64,000 nt of DNA. It comes from Chitinivibrionales bacterium (GTDB lineage Bacteria > Fibrobacterota > Chitinivibrionia > Chitinivibrionales > WJKA01). Made by a program: the position numbers and the translations under genes. The DNA lies in contig WJLW01000047.1 in assembly GCA_014728295.1 (NCBI GenBank), positions 1 through 64,000 of the forward strand. The letters are read 5' to 3'. Shown piece after piece: positions 8,729-18,037 of this stretch. The notes under the pieces are model-generated. The model did no database searches, was not told where the DNA came from, and was given only the letters and a program-made list of their open reading frames with translations. Each line of letters begins with the position of its first letter. Position 1 is the stretch's first letter.

Positions 8729-9901
8729 TTAGACAACAGGAGTGGGCAGAAAGAGATCGACGTAGCTGCGTTGCGCGAAGATATCGGTCATACCGGCAAT
8801 GTAGTCAACCACAATGCGCCGGGCGGAAGTTTTATTCGTGTAACTTTTATTCTTGATGAAACTGAAAAATACGCCGCTCGCCGGCGCCTCCTGAGATATC
8901 TGGTTGACGTAATCGCTGTTCGCGCCGCGTTCGGACTTATGCATAATGTCAACGAACTTGTCGTACAATTGCTCGATGATACGGTCGGATCGCCGTGATT
9001 TACCCGCAACAGCAGGATGCCGGTAGATACGTTCATAGTTAAACTCTTTGAGTTGCTGCATCAGATCGAAGATCCCGTCACTCATTTGAATGGTATCCTG
9101 ATCGAAACTGTTGGCAACGATATCGTTGACAAAGCGTCCGATAATTTTGCCGTTGTCGGCGCCAAGATGCTTTGCAACACCGGTGGGAATATCCTGCTTT
9201 CCGACAAAACCGGCTTTTATCCCGTCTTCGAGGTCGCGGCCAAGGTAGGCAACGCGGTCCACCATGCGCACGACGCATCCCTCGAGCGTCGCCGGCAGGT
9301 TGTTGCGATCGGTAATGGACTCGAGGCTGCTGAGGTCACGACTGCGATCGGGCGAAACGCTTTGGTCGAACTTTTCTCCGCAGTGAGTGATGATGCCGTC
9401 GCGGACTTCGAAGGTGAGATTGAGTCCGTCTCCGTAATTGGTCAGCGAATCCACAACCCGCAGCCCGTGCATTTCGTGCTTGAAGCCCTCTTTGACGCCC
9501 TCTTTAACGACCAGGAAATTGAGTACCTTCTCACCGGCGTGACCAAACGGGGGGTGGCCGAGATCGTGTCCCTTGGCAATAGCGCTGATCAGGTCGGCAT
9601 TCAGATTGAGACAGCGGCCGATGACCGATGCAATACTGGACACATGCAATACGTGCTCCATGCGCGTACAGATGTGGTCGTTGTTGGGCGAGAGAAACAC
9701 CTGCGTTTTATGCTTGAGGCGGCGAAACGGCGGGCTGTGCAAAATGCGCGTTTCGTCGCGAGCGAATTCGAGGCGGAACGGATCCTTTTTAAGCGGGAAT
9801 TTGCGTCCTTGCGTCTCGGCGCTCTTGCGGGCAAAGGGGCTGAGGTTGTCTTCCGATGAGAGCAATATTTTTCGTATGTCAAGATCTGATGTTCGGGGCA
9901 T
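8729..9901 (-). CDS. dgt: dGTPase-like deoxynucleotide triphosphohydrolase (HD domain)
   Basis: 390 residues of the deoxyguanosinetriphosphate triphosphohydrolase-like family, which cleaves dNTPs to deoxynucleosides and triphosphate and tunes dNTP pools. Visible motifs are RRLKHKTQVF near 60-69, the first metal His at H83 (TRMEHVLHV), the HD pair at 112-113 inside KGHDLGHPPFGHAGE, and a later DRVAYLGRDLEDG motif carrying the distal Asp. Length and N-terminus (DETRILHSPPFRRL) match the type 2 subfamily. It is a stand-alone gene in a region with no obvious partner. The short upstream region contains a small CCCC/GGGG inverted repeat near 9926-9941. Confidence 0.93.
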   Translation of the reverse strand: MPRTSDLDIRKILLSSEDNLSPFARKSAETQGRKFPLKKDPFRLEFARDETRILHSPPFRRLKHKTQVFLSPNNDHICTRMEHVLHVSSIASVIGRCLNLNADLISAIAKGHDLGHPPFGHAGEKVLNFLVVKEGVKEGFKHEMHGLRVVDSLTNYGDGLNLTFEVRDGIITHCGEKFDQSVSPDRSRDLSSLESITDRNNLPATLEGCVVRMVDRVAYLGRDLEDGIKAGFVGKQDIPTGVAKHLGADNGKIIGRFVNDIVANSFDQDTIQMSDGIFDLMQQLKEFNYERIYRHPAVAGKSRRSDRIIEQLYDKFVDIMHKSERGANSDYVNQISQEAPASGVFFSFIKNKSYTNKTSARRIVVDYIAGMTDIFAQRSYVDLFLPTPVV

Positions 9902-10051
9902 AATGAGCCTTTTTGTTTGCGGCCCCCCGCATTCGTGGGGTTAGCGGTTGTCTATTGCATGACCTGCTTGTTTTGAAATACAAAATATCGTGCATTCCCG
10001 GCTCATCGAGACTCAGCACAACAATTTACGGCAGCTTGCGGCATGCCAAAT

Positions 10052-10534
10052 CTACTGCAAGCCGTATTCCTGCAGATACCGGTAAACATACGCTTCCTGA
10101 TCCGGTGTATCAAGGGCGGGGCGGCTTTGGCGTACTGTCTTAATGGCGGCTTCGGGATCCAGCGCAAGCAGCTTTCCCACCAGGCATGACAACAGCATGC
10201 CGGTTCTGCCGATCCCGGCGTGACAATGTGCGCAGACGGGTTTGCCGTTTTTGATCATCTCAATACACTGATCGACCAGCACATCAAAGGCGCGGGAGTT
10301 GTCGGGAACCATGAAATCAGGGATGGGAAAATGAATCCATTCCATCGTAAGTTCACCGCAGAGCGTCTTGAAATTTTCGTGTGTACGCGTCAGCGAAATC
10401 AGGCAACGTACACCCTGGTCAAACATTTCGGCAAGATCTCCCAGAATGTACTCCCGTTGCGATGAATGGCCGCCCGGCATCGCAGAGCCTGCCACTTTGC
10501 CGGGAATTACCCAGGAAAAATTGCGTAATACCAC
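10052..10534 (-). CDS. Dual-specificity / tyrosine-type protein phosphatase
   Basis: 160 residues from a GTG at 10534 preceded by AAAGGAG at 6 bases. An in-frame extension to 10591 is rejected because its 19 codons look like translation of a dispersed palindromic repeat. The signature HCHAGIGRTG holds the catalytic Cys104 and the phosphate-binding Arg110 (CX5R), and Asp73 in PIPDF is the likely general acid. This is the cysteine phosphatase fold of dual-specificity and CDKN3-like enzymes. Substrate is unknown; no kinase gene is adjacent. The gene is isolated between dgt and the Bat operon. Confidence 0.88.
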   Translation of the reverse strand: MVLRNFSWVIPGKVAGSAMPGGHSSQREYILGDLAEMFDQGVRCLISLTRTHENFKTLCGELTMEWIHFPIPDFMVPDNSRAFDVLVDQCIEMIKNGKPVCAHCHAGIGRTGMLLSCLVGKLLALDPEAAIKTVRQSRPALDTPDQEAYVYRYLQEYGLQ

Positions 10535-10565
10535 TCCGGTCTCCTTTGCAAAAGACAAATTGTCG

Positions 10566-10592
10566 TCATAGCCGCGCAGACGGCAATCCATG
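10566..10592. repeat. Possible degenerate dispersed palindromic repeat
   Basis: Read on the minus strand this short stretch translates as MDCRLRGYD, close to MDSRLRGND, the translation of a GC-rich palindromic intergenic repeat common in many bacterial genomes. It lies just upstream of the phosphatase start. Only one copy is seen here, so assignment is by resemblance. Confidence 0.3.
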
Positions 10593-10852
10593 CATGAAAT
10601 TACGTGTCAAAATAATCGATTGCCACATGCCGCACTAGTTTTAAAATATATGTGTTTGGGGCAAATGGAAAAAGGATCGCGTGCCGGTCGGCGGCCCGAT
10701 CGAGACCCGCGTGAGAGCAAATCGGGCAATTTATGTATTTTAAACCCTTTGCACATGGGTAACTGCCGTGCACAACGTGCAGAGACCAATGTCTCGAACA
10801 TCGTAAGTTGCTCAATATGTTATGAACAAATTCGTACTAGAATGAGTTTAGC
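10593..10852. other. Intergenic region between phosphatase and Bat operon
   Basis: No credible gene on either strand. It contains one inverted repeat, GCCCGAT at 10694-10700 with ATCGGGC at 10721-10727, and an AT-rich stretch before the DUF445 start that presumably carries the Bat operon promoter. No clear -10/-35 pair was identified. Confidence 0.5.
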
Positions 10853-11473
10853 ATGAACTTGAAAATTGTGTTCATTTGTTTCGTTCCGCTCATTTCCGGA
10901 CTCATCGGGTGGATGACCAATTACATTGCGGTGAAAATGATTTTCCGGCCCCGCAAGCAGATAAACATCCTGGGGATGAAGATCATCGGACTGATTCCGA
11001 AACGCAAAGCCGATCTGGCTCGCAAAATCGGGGAGACGGTTGAAAAAGAACTGATATCGCATAAAGATATCCAGGAAATCATGCGTTCACCGTCTATCCA
11101 CAATTCGATGATAGAGGTACTGAGTTCGAAGATCGACGATTTTTTTCTCAAAATAGCCACGACCAATCCGCTTATCGGCATGTTTCTCAACGGCGAAACG
11201 GCAGATCAGATAAAAGAGAAACTGGTAGCGGAGCTGGAACCGGAGCTGCCCGAAGTTATGGACAAGCTGCTGACACATGTCGAATCGAAAATGGATTTCA
11301 AAGAAATTGTACAGGATAAAATCGAGGGTTTTGATTTGCTGAAGCTGGAAAACATCATTTACGGCATCGCCAAGCGCGAACTCAAGGCGATCGAGATCCT
11401 GGGCGGCGTGCTGGGATTTGTCATTGGTATCATTCAAGTGGGAATTATCTTTGCCGGCAATATTTATGGATAG
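10853..11473 (+). CDS. DUF445 family membrane protein
   Basis: 206 residues. The N-terminal segment with PLISGLIGWMTNYIAVKMIF is the hallmark of DUF445 (YheB-like), with a transmembrane helix at ~6-28 and the conserved TNxxA(V/I)KM(I/L)FRP motif. A helical middle follows and a second membrane segment lies near the C-terminus (~183-203). Function of the family is unknown; it sits in the inner membrane. The stop overlaps the start of the next gene by 8 bases, tying it to the Bat operon as the first member. Confidence 0.87.
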   Translation: MNLKIVFICFVPLISGLIGWMTNYIAVKMIFRPRKQINILGMKIIGLIPKRKADLARKIGETVEKELISHKDIQEIMRSPSIHNSMIEVLSSKIDDFFLKIATTNPLIGMFLNGETADQIKEKLVAELEPELPEVMDKLLTHVESKMDFKEIVQDKIEGFDLLKLENIIYGIAKRELKAIEILGGVLGFVIGIIQVGIIFAGNIYG

Positions 11474-12449
11474 ATGCAGAGCCCTGATACTACCGATTCT
11501 GATTGTGGCATCTCTGAGCCGGGCAACCGTAATCGGCAGCCGGGTCGACAAGGATACGCTGACGGTCGGCGACCGCATCAATTTGACAGTTGCGATTGTT
11601 GCGCCGAAGGAGTCGGAAATCATTCCTCCGCAAACAGACGAGGGATTCGGCAATTTCGAGGTCAAAGACTGGCGCAGTGACAGAGTCGAACTCGCCGAAA
11701 ACGACAGCGTCACCTTTTCCTATGTGGTAACAACCTACAAAGTAGAGCCCTGCTCGATTCCCCGGTTAACGTTTCTGGAAAAGCGCGGAGAGGAGGTCGA
11801 CACGCTCTTGACGCCTGCGGTACCGATGCGCGTCATTTCGGTTATCGATGTCGATACCGCCGACATCAAAGGCCTGAAGCCGCAGCAGGTTGCGGGTTCC
11901 TTTTCGCTTCTGCGCATCACCCTGATTGTTCTGGGGGTGATACTGGTAGCTCTTGCCATTGCATACGTTATCGCCCGCAGGAAGGAAAAAGCCGCGGCAA
12001 CCGAAGTCCCGCTGCCGCCGCCTTACGACGAGGCCATGGCCGCGCTCACCAGGCTGGAGTCATCAACCTGGCTCAAGCAGGGATTAATTAAGGAATATGT
12101 CTTTGCGCTCTCCGACATTGTCAAGCGCTATATCAGCCGCCGCTACCGGGTGACGGCCTCGGAATTCACCACCGAAGAGATGCTGACCTGGCTGCCGGGA
12201 GCGTCGTTTGATGCCCGCCAACGCACGCGGCTGGAACAATTTTTCCGCGCAACCGATCCCATCAAATTCGCTAAATACATACCCGACATGCAGACACTGC
12301 AGGATTTTGCCGGCGAGATTCGCAGCTTTCTCAACGCGACGCGTCCCTCACTTGACGGAGATGCGAGCACAACCACGACGCCAGCTCAACCGCAACCAAC
12401 CGAATCAACACAGGGAGAAGCACCACGCAATGAGACTGAAAAATCCTGA
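11466..12449 (+). CDS. BatD-like membrane protein (short form)
   Basis: 327 residues from the ATG at 11466 inside the DUF445 3' end; a longer frame from 11418 only shadows DUF445. There is a signal peptide or anchor (~5-22), a beta-sandwich of ~120 residues with the VGDRINLTVAI motif seen in BatD-type proteins, one transmembrane helix near 145-170, and a helical cytoplasmic tail containing LIKEYVFALSDIVKRYISRR and the conserved Thr-rich/TTEEML segment. The same tail occurs in the longer BatD protein at 16220, so the operon has two proteins of this plan. The C-terminus is Pro/Thr/Gln-rich and overlaps batA by 20 bases. Likely part of the Bat membrane complex. Confidence 0.75.
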   Translation: MDRCRALILPILIVASLSRATVIGSRVDKDTLTVGDRINLTVAIVAPKESEIIPPQTDEGFGNFEVKDWRSDRVELAENDSVTFSYVVTTYKVEPCSIPRLTFLEKRGEEVDTLLTPAVPMRVISVIDVDTADIKGLKPQQVAGSFSLLRITLIVLGVILVALAIAYVIARRKEKAAATEVPLPPPYDEAMAALTRLESSTWLKQGLIKEYVFALSDIVKRYISRRYRVTASEFTTEEMLTWLPGASFDARQRTRLEQFFRATDPIKFAKYIPDMQTLQDFAGEIRSFLNATRPSLDGDASTTTTPAQPQPTESTQGEAPRNETEKS

Positions 12450-13431
12450 AGCGCTCTTTTTGCTGCTGATCTGGATCCCGATGCTGTGGGCATATCTCTA
12501 TCGTGAGTTCAAGTCACGGCCGGCGGTACGCTTTTCGGATCTTTCGATTATCAGGAAGTTGCCTTCGTCTCCCTTCGTAAAGCTGCGCCATTCACTGATC
12601 GTGCTGCGCCTGCTCGGTGTGGGATTGCTGATCGTTGCGCTGGCCCGTCCTCAAAAGGGGCAGACCGAAGAAGAGGTCAGCACCGAAGGCGTTGATATCA
12701 TGATCGTGCTGGACGTCTCGTTCAGCATGAAGGCGCTGGATTTCAAACCCAACCGGTTGAACGTGGCCAAAGAGACGGCCAAGGAGTTCATCATAAAGCG
12801 CAAGCATGACCGCATCGGCTTTGTCGTGTTCGGCAGCCGCAGCTATACAAAATGTCCGCTGACGCTCGATTACAATATTTTAAGCCAGTTTGTCGATGAT
12901 GTTGATTTTGAAGATTTCGGCAATGGGACGGCCATCGGGACGGCCATTGCAACTGCGTCCAATCGCATCAAGGAGTCGCAGGCCAGAAGCAAAGTGCTTG
13001 TGCTGCTGACCGACGGCGCCAATAATACCGGTGAGATCGACCCGGTCACCGCGGCGCAGGCAGCCGCGGAGCTCGGGATCAAAATCTATACGATTGGCGT
13101 CGGCAAAACGGGCATTGTCCCCATGCCGATGCAAGTGCAGAATCCGTTTACCGGACAGGTGTTCGAGCAAATACGCAAGGTGGAGTCCGATCTGGATGAG
13201 CAGGCGCTGGTCAATATCGCCGATGTGGCCAACGGACAGTTTTTCCGGGCCACTTCCGAGGAAGAACTCAAAGAGATTTACGCACAAATAGACAAATTAG
13301 AAAAGACCGAAATCAAGACAATGTCGTATACTACCTACTCCGAGCAATTTTTTCCCTGGCTGCTGGCGGGCACGATGGTGCTTTTGCTCGAGCTGCTGCT
13401 GGCGCATACCCGTTTTCGGAGAATTCCGTGA
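12430..13431 (+). CDS. batA: BatA-type VWA membrane protein
   Basis: 333 residues from the ATG at 12430, with GGGAGA upstream; an upstream extension in the track of the previous gene is not real. Two N-terminal transmembrane helices (~6-24 and ~55-72) end in LARPQ, the standard BatA/BatB motif. The VWA domain begins at ~88, with an intact MIDAS: DVSFS at 95-99, Thr in TAIGTA and Asp in LLTDGANNTG. A C-terminal transmembrane helix closes the protein. BatA and BatB form a metal-dependent VWA pair linked to oxidative stress and envelope integrity in Bacteroidetes and spirochaetes; the exact role is not settled. It overlaps its upstream neighbour and is followed after 25 bases by batB. Confidence 0.92.
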   Translation: MRLKNPEALFLLLIWIPMLWAYLYREFKSRPAVRFSDLSIIRKLPSSPFVKLRHSLIVLRLLGVGLLIVALARPQKGQTEEEVSTEGVDIMIVLDVSFSMKALDFKPNRLNVAKETAKEFIIKRKHDRIGFVVFGSRSYTKCPLTLDYNILSQFVDDVDFEDFGNGTAIGTAIATASNRIKESQARSKVLVLLTDGANNTGEIDPVTAAQAAAELGIKIYTIGVGKTGIVPMPMQVQNPFTGQVFEQIRKVESDLDEQALVNIADVANGQFFRATSEEELKEIYAQIDKLEKTEIKTMSYTTYSEQFFPWLLAGTMVLLLELLLAHTRFRRIP

Positions 13432-13456
13432 CGGCGCGCAGAAACGCGAAACGCTT

Positions 13457-14479
13457 ATGAGATTTGCACGTCCCGAATATTTCTGGCTCTTTGCAGCGCT
13501 TCCGCTGCTGATCGGGTTTTTCATGTGGGCCTGGCAGCGCAAACAGGCGGCGCTGCGCAAATTTGCCGCCTTGTCCATGATCCCGCGGCTGACCCCCTCA
13601 GTCGGGGCGGGGCGACAGATTGCGCGCTGGACATTTTTTCTGCTCTTCTTTTTCTTTTTGATTCTGGCCCTGGTGCGACCGCGCTTTGGTGTCAAAACCG
13701 AGATGGTCGAGCGCAAGGGCGTCGATATTATGATCGCACTTGACGTGTCCAAAAGCATGCTGGCGCAGGACATCAGCCCCAATCGTATCGATCGGGCCAA
13801 ACACGAAATCGGCAAACTGATCGGCATGCTCAAGGGCGACCGCATCGGTATCGTTGTCTTTGCCGGAGAAAGCTTTGTACAGTGCCCGCTTACTGTTGAC
13901 TACGGTGCGGCAAAGATGTTTCTGGATGCGGTTAACACGTCCTGGATTGCCTTGCAGGGGACCTCTCTCTCCGGCGCCGTCGGCCACGCCATGGAAGCGT
14001 TTCATTCCAAAACCCGCAAGCACAAGGTACTCGTCATCCTCTCCGACGGGGAAGATCACGAGGGAGAAGCCGTCAAGGCCGCCCAAAACGCCGCAAAAGA
14101 AGGCGCAAAAATTTATACGGTCGGGCTGGGCTCCGAAAGCGGCGTGCCGATCCCCCTCAAAAAAAGTGGCGGCAACGTGATTTACAAAAAAGATAAATCC
14201 GGCAATCTGGTCATGAGCAAGCTGAACCAGGCTGTTCTGGAAGAAATCGCCGTTGAAGGAAACGGAAAGTACTTCCATGCCGGAACCGATCTCGATCTGG
14301 CCTTTATCTATGGTGAGATCATGAAAATGGAGAAAAAGGATCTGGGAATGAACCGCATGACCGTTTACCGCGAACAATATCAGATATTTTTATTGATTGC
14401 CCTGCTGTTTCTATTTGTCGAATTTTTCATTCCCGAGCGGGTAACGCGCAAGCAGGAATGGAAAGGACGGTTTCATTGA
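13457..14479 (+). CDS. batB: BatB-type VWA membrane protein
   Basis: 340 residues with the same plan as BatA: two N-terminal helices (~8-27 and ~57-74) ending in LVRPRFG, a VWA domain with MIDAS DVSKS at 96-100 and the third MIDAS Asp in ILSDGEDHEG, and one C-terminal helix (YQIFLLIALLFLFVEFF) with a basic end. Paralogous to the preceding gene. A PIPLKKSGGN insertion and the FIYGEIMKMEKKDLG segment before the last helix are typical of BatB. It is 3 bases from the next gene start, so the three are co-transcribed. Confidence 0.92.
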   Translation: MRFARPEYFWLFAALPLLIGFFMWAWQRKQAALRKFAALSMIPRLTPSVGAGRQIARWTFFLLFFFFLILALVRPRFGVKTEMVERKGVDIMIALDVSKSMLAQDISPNRIDRAKHEIGKLIGMLKGDRIGIVVFAGESFVQCPLTVDYGAAKMFLDAVNTSWIALQGTSLSGAVGHAMEAFHSKTRKHKVLVILSDGEDHEGEAVKAAQNAAKEGAKIYTVGLGSESGVPIPLKKSGGNVIYKKDKSGNLVMSKLNQAVLEEIAVEGNGKYFHAGTDLDLAFIYGEIMKMEKKDLGMNRMTVYREQYQIFLLIALLFLFVEFFIPERVTRKQEWKGRFH

Positions 14480-14482
14480 AAC

Positions 14483-15442
14483 ATGAATAACCAGTACCAA
14501 ATAATCAATAATCATTTTCGAATGGAAAGCAATAAACGCTGCACATTGGGGCCGTTTTTGCGCGCCGGAACGGTTAGTCTGCTCCTGATGCTGGCGATTG
14601 GAGTGATGCCTGTTTGTGCCGACAAAATTTACTCCCGCAACAAACAGGCAAACAAGCTGTACGAGCAGGAGCAGTACGACAAAGCACTCGAAATATACCA
14701 AGACGCGTTGATGGAAGAGCCGGCCGACGACAAGCTGCGCATGAACAAGGGTTCGGCGCATTATCAATTGCAGGAGTACGAAAAAGCCATTGAGTCCTAC
14801 GAAGGCAGCCTTGACCTGCAAGACCGGCAGGCCCTCGCCGATTTGCACTACAACCTGGGCAATGCCTGGTTCCGCAAAGGCCAGCACGCGCTGATGCAGG
14901 GCATGGGCAAAGGTGTTGAAGAAGGCAAGCAATCCATTAAATCGGCGCTCGAAAATTATAAAAAATCTCTGGATTACCACTCCTCCGACCTCGATGCAAA
15001 ATGGAACGTACAGGTTGCGCAACAGGCTCTCAAGCAACTCGAGGAACTGGAAAAACAGCATCGGAAAAATCAACAGAACAAGGACGACAACAACAAACAG
15101 GATCGCAACGATCAGAACAAGCAGCAGAACAAAAACAATCAGAATAAGGATAAACAGAACCGGCAAAAAGGCCGGCAAGACAAGCAGGACAAAAAGGACC
15201 GCCAAAAAAAGCAACAGGACAAGCAGCAACAGGATCAGGATCGGCAGCAGCAGCAACAACGGCAGCCCGATCAGGACAAAAAACAGGCGCCCCCGCCAAA
15301 GCCGCAGAAGCAAAGCAAGGAAGATATGAAAAAGAAGCAGGCCCGGATGCTTCTGCAGCAGTATGCCGACGACGAGGACGATCTCAACAAGCCACGCCAG
15401 GAGATGAAGGCAAAATCGGACAAACCGGACAAGGACTGGTAG
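14483..15442 (+). CDS. batC: BatC-type TPR protein with Gln/Lys-rich tail
   Basis: 319 residues. A signal peptide or anchor lies at ~27-47 (TVSLLLMLAIGVMPVCA); the ATG at 14522 is an alternative start giving a more ordinary signal. Residues ~50-190 contain TPR repeats (ANKLYEQEQYDKALEIYQDA, DLHYNLGNAWFRKGQHAL). Residues ~190-285 are an extreme low-complexity run of Gln, Lys, Asn, Asp and Arg, hydrophilic and probably disordered. BatC-type TPR proteins work with BatA/B, probably in the periplasm. The tail is much longer and more polar than usual and could bind anionic polymers, which is inference. Confidence 0.82.
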   Translation: MNNQYQIINNHFRMESNKRCTLGPFLRAGTVSLLLMLAIGVMPVCADKIYSRNKQANKLYEQEQYDKALEIYQDALMEEPADDKLRMNKGSAHYQLQEYEKAIESYEGSLDLQDRQALADLHYNLGNAWFRKGQHALMQGMGKGVEEGKQSIKSALENYKKSLDYHSSDLDAKWNVQVAQQALKQLEELEKQHRKNQQNKDDNNKQDRNDQNKQQNKNNQNKDKQNRQKGRQDKQDKKDRQKKQQDKQQQDQDRQQQQQRQPDQDKKQAPPPKPQKQSKEDMKKKQARMLLQQYADDEDDLNKPRQEMKAKSDKPDKDW

Positions 15443-15455
15443 CAGGAGCCCCCGT

Positions 15456-16223
15456 ATGACAAAGATGTACTTTGATCAGTGGGACAGTGGCGGCAAAACC
15501 ATTTGCGCCTCAATTCACCCGACAACGCAAGCAGGGCGTCCGTGGGTAGTGATCGCGCACGGCTTTACGGCAGATCGCATCGGGAAAGATTACCTGCTGG
15601 CGAAGCTGTCGAAATACTTTGCACACAAAGCCATTGCGTCACTGCGCTTTGACTTTGCCGGCTGCGGGGAGAGTGAAGGCGAATTTCACGAAATGAATAT
15701 GACCAGTATGCGAGACAATTTGCTTTCGGCAATAAACTACGTGCGCAAGCGTTTTGTCCCCTCAAAACTCATCCTGCTCGGTCACAGCCTGGGAGGCAGC
15801 GTCTGCGCACTTCTTGCCACTCGGGCCGGGGCCGACGGCGTTGTTCTGCTGGCTCCGGTTGCCCGGCCATTTGAATTGTTCAACCGGCTCAAAAAAGACG
15901 TTGTGCAGCAGGGCAAAAACAGCAGTGGATTTTACGAATACGGCCCGCATCAAATGCGCGAAGATTTCCTGAGCGATGCGGCGCACTACGATCCACTACG
16001 GGATATGACTCAATTCCACGGCAGGTTGCTCGTAATCCACGGCGACAGCGATCAATCGGCGCCGATACATGAATCGGAAACCTGCGTGCATCATGCCGAA
16101 ACGGCAGGGATCGATTGCCGCTATTACCGCATAAAGAATGCCGACCATAATTTTTCGACGGTCAGTCAAACCCGAATCGTCTTCGAGCACATCGGCGACT
16201 GGATCGAGGAGTTGTGCGCATGA
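15456..16223 (+). CDS. Alpha/beta hydrolase
   Basis: 255 residues of a serine alpha/beta hydrolase. The nucleophile elbow is LGHSLGGS with Ser111; an acid lies in VIHGDSDQSAP (Asp197 or 199) and the His is at 231 in NADHNFS. The oxyanion region is VIAHGFTAD. It resembles cytosolic esterase or acyl-hydrolase proteins (BAAT/DLH-like); substrate cannot be read. It lies 13 bases after batC, and its stop overlaps the batD start (ATGA), so it is a true member of this Bat operon. Hydrolases are not standard Bat genes, and the tight coupling suggests a shared function or opportunistic capture. Confidence 0.88.
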   Translation: MTKMYFDQWDSGGKTICASIHPTTQAGRPWVVIAHGFTADRIGKDYLLAKLSKYFAHKAIASLRFDFAGCGESEGEFHEMNMTSMRDNLLSAINYVRKRFVPSKLILLGHSLGGSVCALLATRAGADGVVLLAPVARPFELFNRLKKDVVQQGKNSSGFYEYGPHQMREDFLSDAAHYDPLRDMTQFHGRLLVIHGDSDQSAPIHESETCVHHAETAGIDCRYYRIKNADHNFSTVSQTRIVFEHIGDWIEELCA

Positions 16224-18037
16224 ATGCGTTGCGTATTCTGACAGTCATTCTGCTGGCTGCGTCGCTAAATGCTGCCGGGGCACCGTCATTGAGCGTAACG
16301 CCGGATCGCACCAAGGTTGCGCTGGGGGAACAGATTGTATTGACGGTAAAAATCGAATCGGCAAACGATCTCAAGGGAGCACCGGCAATCAAGCTTCCCG
16401 ACAGCGAGCATTATTCGGTCGTGCGCAGCAGCGGTCCCAGCCGGAGCAGCATGACGCAGATTGTTAACGGAAAGGTATCTCACAGCATCAGCCTGACCTA
16501 TACCTACCATATTGCTCCCCGCAAAACCGGCGCCTTTACCTTTCCGGCGCTTTCGATCAAGCTCAAAAATCAGACACTCTCTTCGCAACCGTTCCGCGTT
16601 TCCGTGACTAATAAAGCGGTAAAAAATCCTGATGTCAAGGTTTATCTAATTGCGGGCAAGCGCACGTGTTATGTTGGCGAGCAGGTCCACCTCACCCTGA
16701 AAGTCGCCAAGAAGGCCAATTCCGCCGCAGAACTGGTCCGGGAGGGATTCATAACGATCATCGATCGCATCAGCGAATCTCTGGGCCGGGGCTTTTCGGT
16801 AAATGCGCTGTTCGACCGGTTACCCGAAGCAACTGCCGAGCGCATTGAAGGTGAGGTATACCACGTATTCAAGCTGCACTACGCGCTTTTTCCGCAGCGA
16901 TCCGGCGCCTATACCATCAGAGCCATACCTTTCCAATATGTCGAACGTCAACGCGTCCGCAGCCGCCGCGGCATCGATCCTTTCTTTGACGGCTTTTTCG
17001 GCATGCGCGACCAGATACGCCAGGTTCCCAAAACCGTTTTAACCAGCACCATAACATTTACCGTCAAATCGCTGCCGCCCGGCCCGCCAAGCTTCTCGGG
17101 TGCGGTCGGAAAGTTCCGCCTGGAAGCCGACATACAGCCGCGAAGTGTTCCAACCGGAGAGTCGGCAACGCTCTCCATTAAACTTGCCGGTAACAGCCGA
17201 CCCAACAGCATGGGTGAAGTCACGTTGCCGGATCTGAGCAGCTTTGAAATTTTTACTCCCGAAAAGCATGCCTGGCAGGATACAACCGCAACCGGCATTC
17301 ATGGGCGCAAATCGTACAAATACCTGATCATTCCCAAAGAAGCGGGCGACCTGGCCGTACCGCCAGTCGTCTGGACCTATTTCGATCCCGATGCGGCAAC
17401 CTACACAACGCTGTCATCCGACACCTTTCACCTGCGCATCTCGAAGGGCAAAGACGGCGGCAAGCAAAGTTCAACGCGCTATATGACCCAGGCCGAGATT
17501 CGTGAAGTCGGCAAGGACATCCGGTATATCAAAACCGTCACCGACATTACCAACCAGCCAACCAAACCTTATACCAATCCGATATTTTTCATCCTCTACC
17601 CCCTGCCGTTTCTGCTGGGGCTATTCTCAGCACTTTACAAAGTCCAGTCCGGGCGCAGCAAGGACGAAGCTGCCGGTTTGCGACAGAAGGCGGCGCGCAG
17701 GGCGTTCAAAGACATCCAGGCAATTGAAAAGGAGCAGGCCGGTCTCTCGTTCAAAGAAATGTTAAGCAGAATTGCCGGCGTTATCGAGCGATACATTTCG
17801 CACAAATTCGGCTTTTCGGCAACCGGCAAAATGCTGGGCGAATTGAAGCAGGAGCTGATCGACCGGGGAATTGCCGAAAAGGTCGTCTCCGATCTGACTG
17901 AATATATCGAGCAGATGGACCGGTACCGTTTTGGCGGCAGCTCACCGGGGGAAAATGACAAATCCGAAATGCTGGCAAAGACACGCTCATTTGTGCAGCA
18001 GCTTGACAAAAGCCCAAAAAAGGAGCGCGGCGCATGA
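16220..18037 (+). CDS. batD: BatD family protein
   Basis: 605 residues. The ATG at 16220 overlaps the hydrolase stop and has GAGGAG at 8 bases; the GTG at 16214 is too close to that site. A signal peptide (ALRILTVILLAASLNAAGA) is followed by three beta-sandwich repeats, each opening with a V(A/P)xGE motif (VALGEQIVLTV, CYVGEQVHLTL, VPTGESATLSI), the hallmark of BatD oxygen-tolerance proteins. A helix near 455-475 (FFILYPLPFLLGLFSALY) spans the membrane, and a cytoplasmic helical tail carries the ERYISHKFGFSATGKM segment shared with the short protein at 11466. Likely an inner-membrane protein with a periplasmic face. Confidence 0.9.
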   Translation: MNALRILTVILLAASLNAAGAPSLSVTPDRTKVALGEQIVLTVKIESANDLKGAPAIKLPDSEHYSVVRSSGPSRSSMTQIVNGKVSHSISLTYTYHIAPRKTGAFTFPALSIKLKNQTLSSQPFRVSVTNKAVKNPDVKVYLIAGKRTCYVGEQVHLTLKVAKKANSAAELVREGFITIIDRISESLGRGFSVNALFDRLPEATAERIEGEVYHVFKLHYALFPQRSGAYTIRAIPFQYVERQRVRSRRGIDPFFDGFFGMRDQIRQVPKTVLTSTITFTVKSLPPGPPSFSGAVGKFRLEADIQPRSVPTGESATLSIKLAGNSRPNSMGEVTLPDLSSFEIFTPEKHAWQDTTATGIHGRKSYKYLIIPKEAGDLAVPPVVWTYFDPDAATYTTLSSDTFHLRISKGKDGGKQSSTRYMTQAEIREVGKDIRYIKTVTDITNQPTKPYTNPIFFILYPLPFLLGLFSALYKVQSGRSKDEAAGLRQKAARRAFKDIQAIEKEQAGLSFKEMLSRIAGVIERYISHKFGFSATGKMLGELKQELIDRGIAEKVVSDLTEYIEQMDRYRFGGSSPGENDKSEMLAKTRSFVQQLDKSPKKERGA

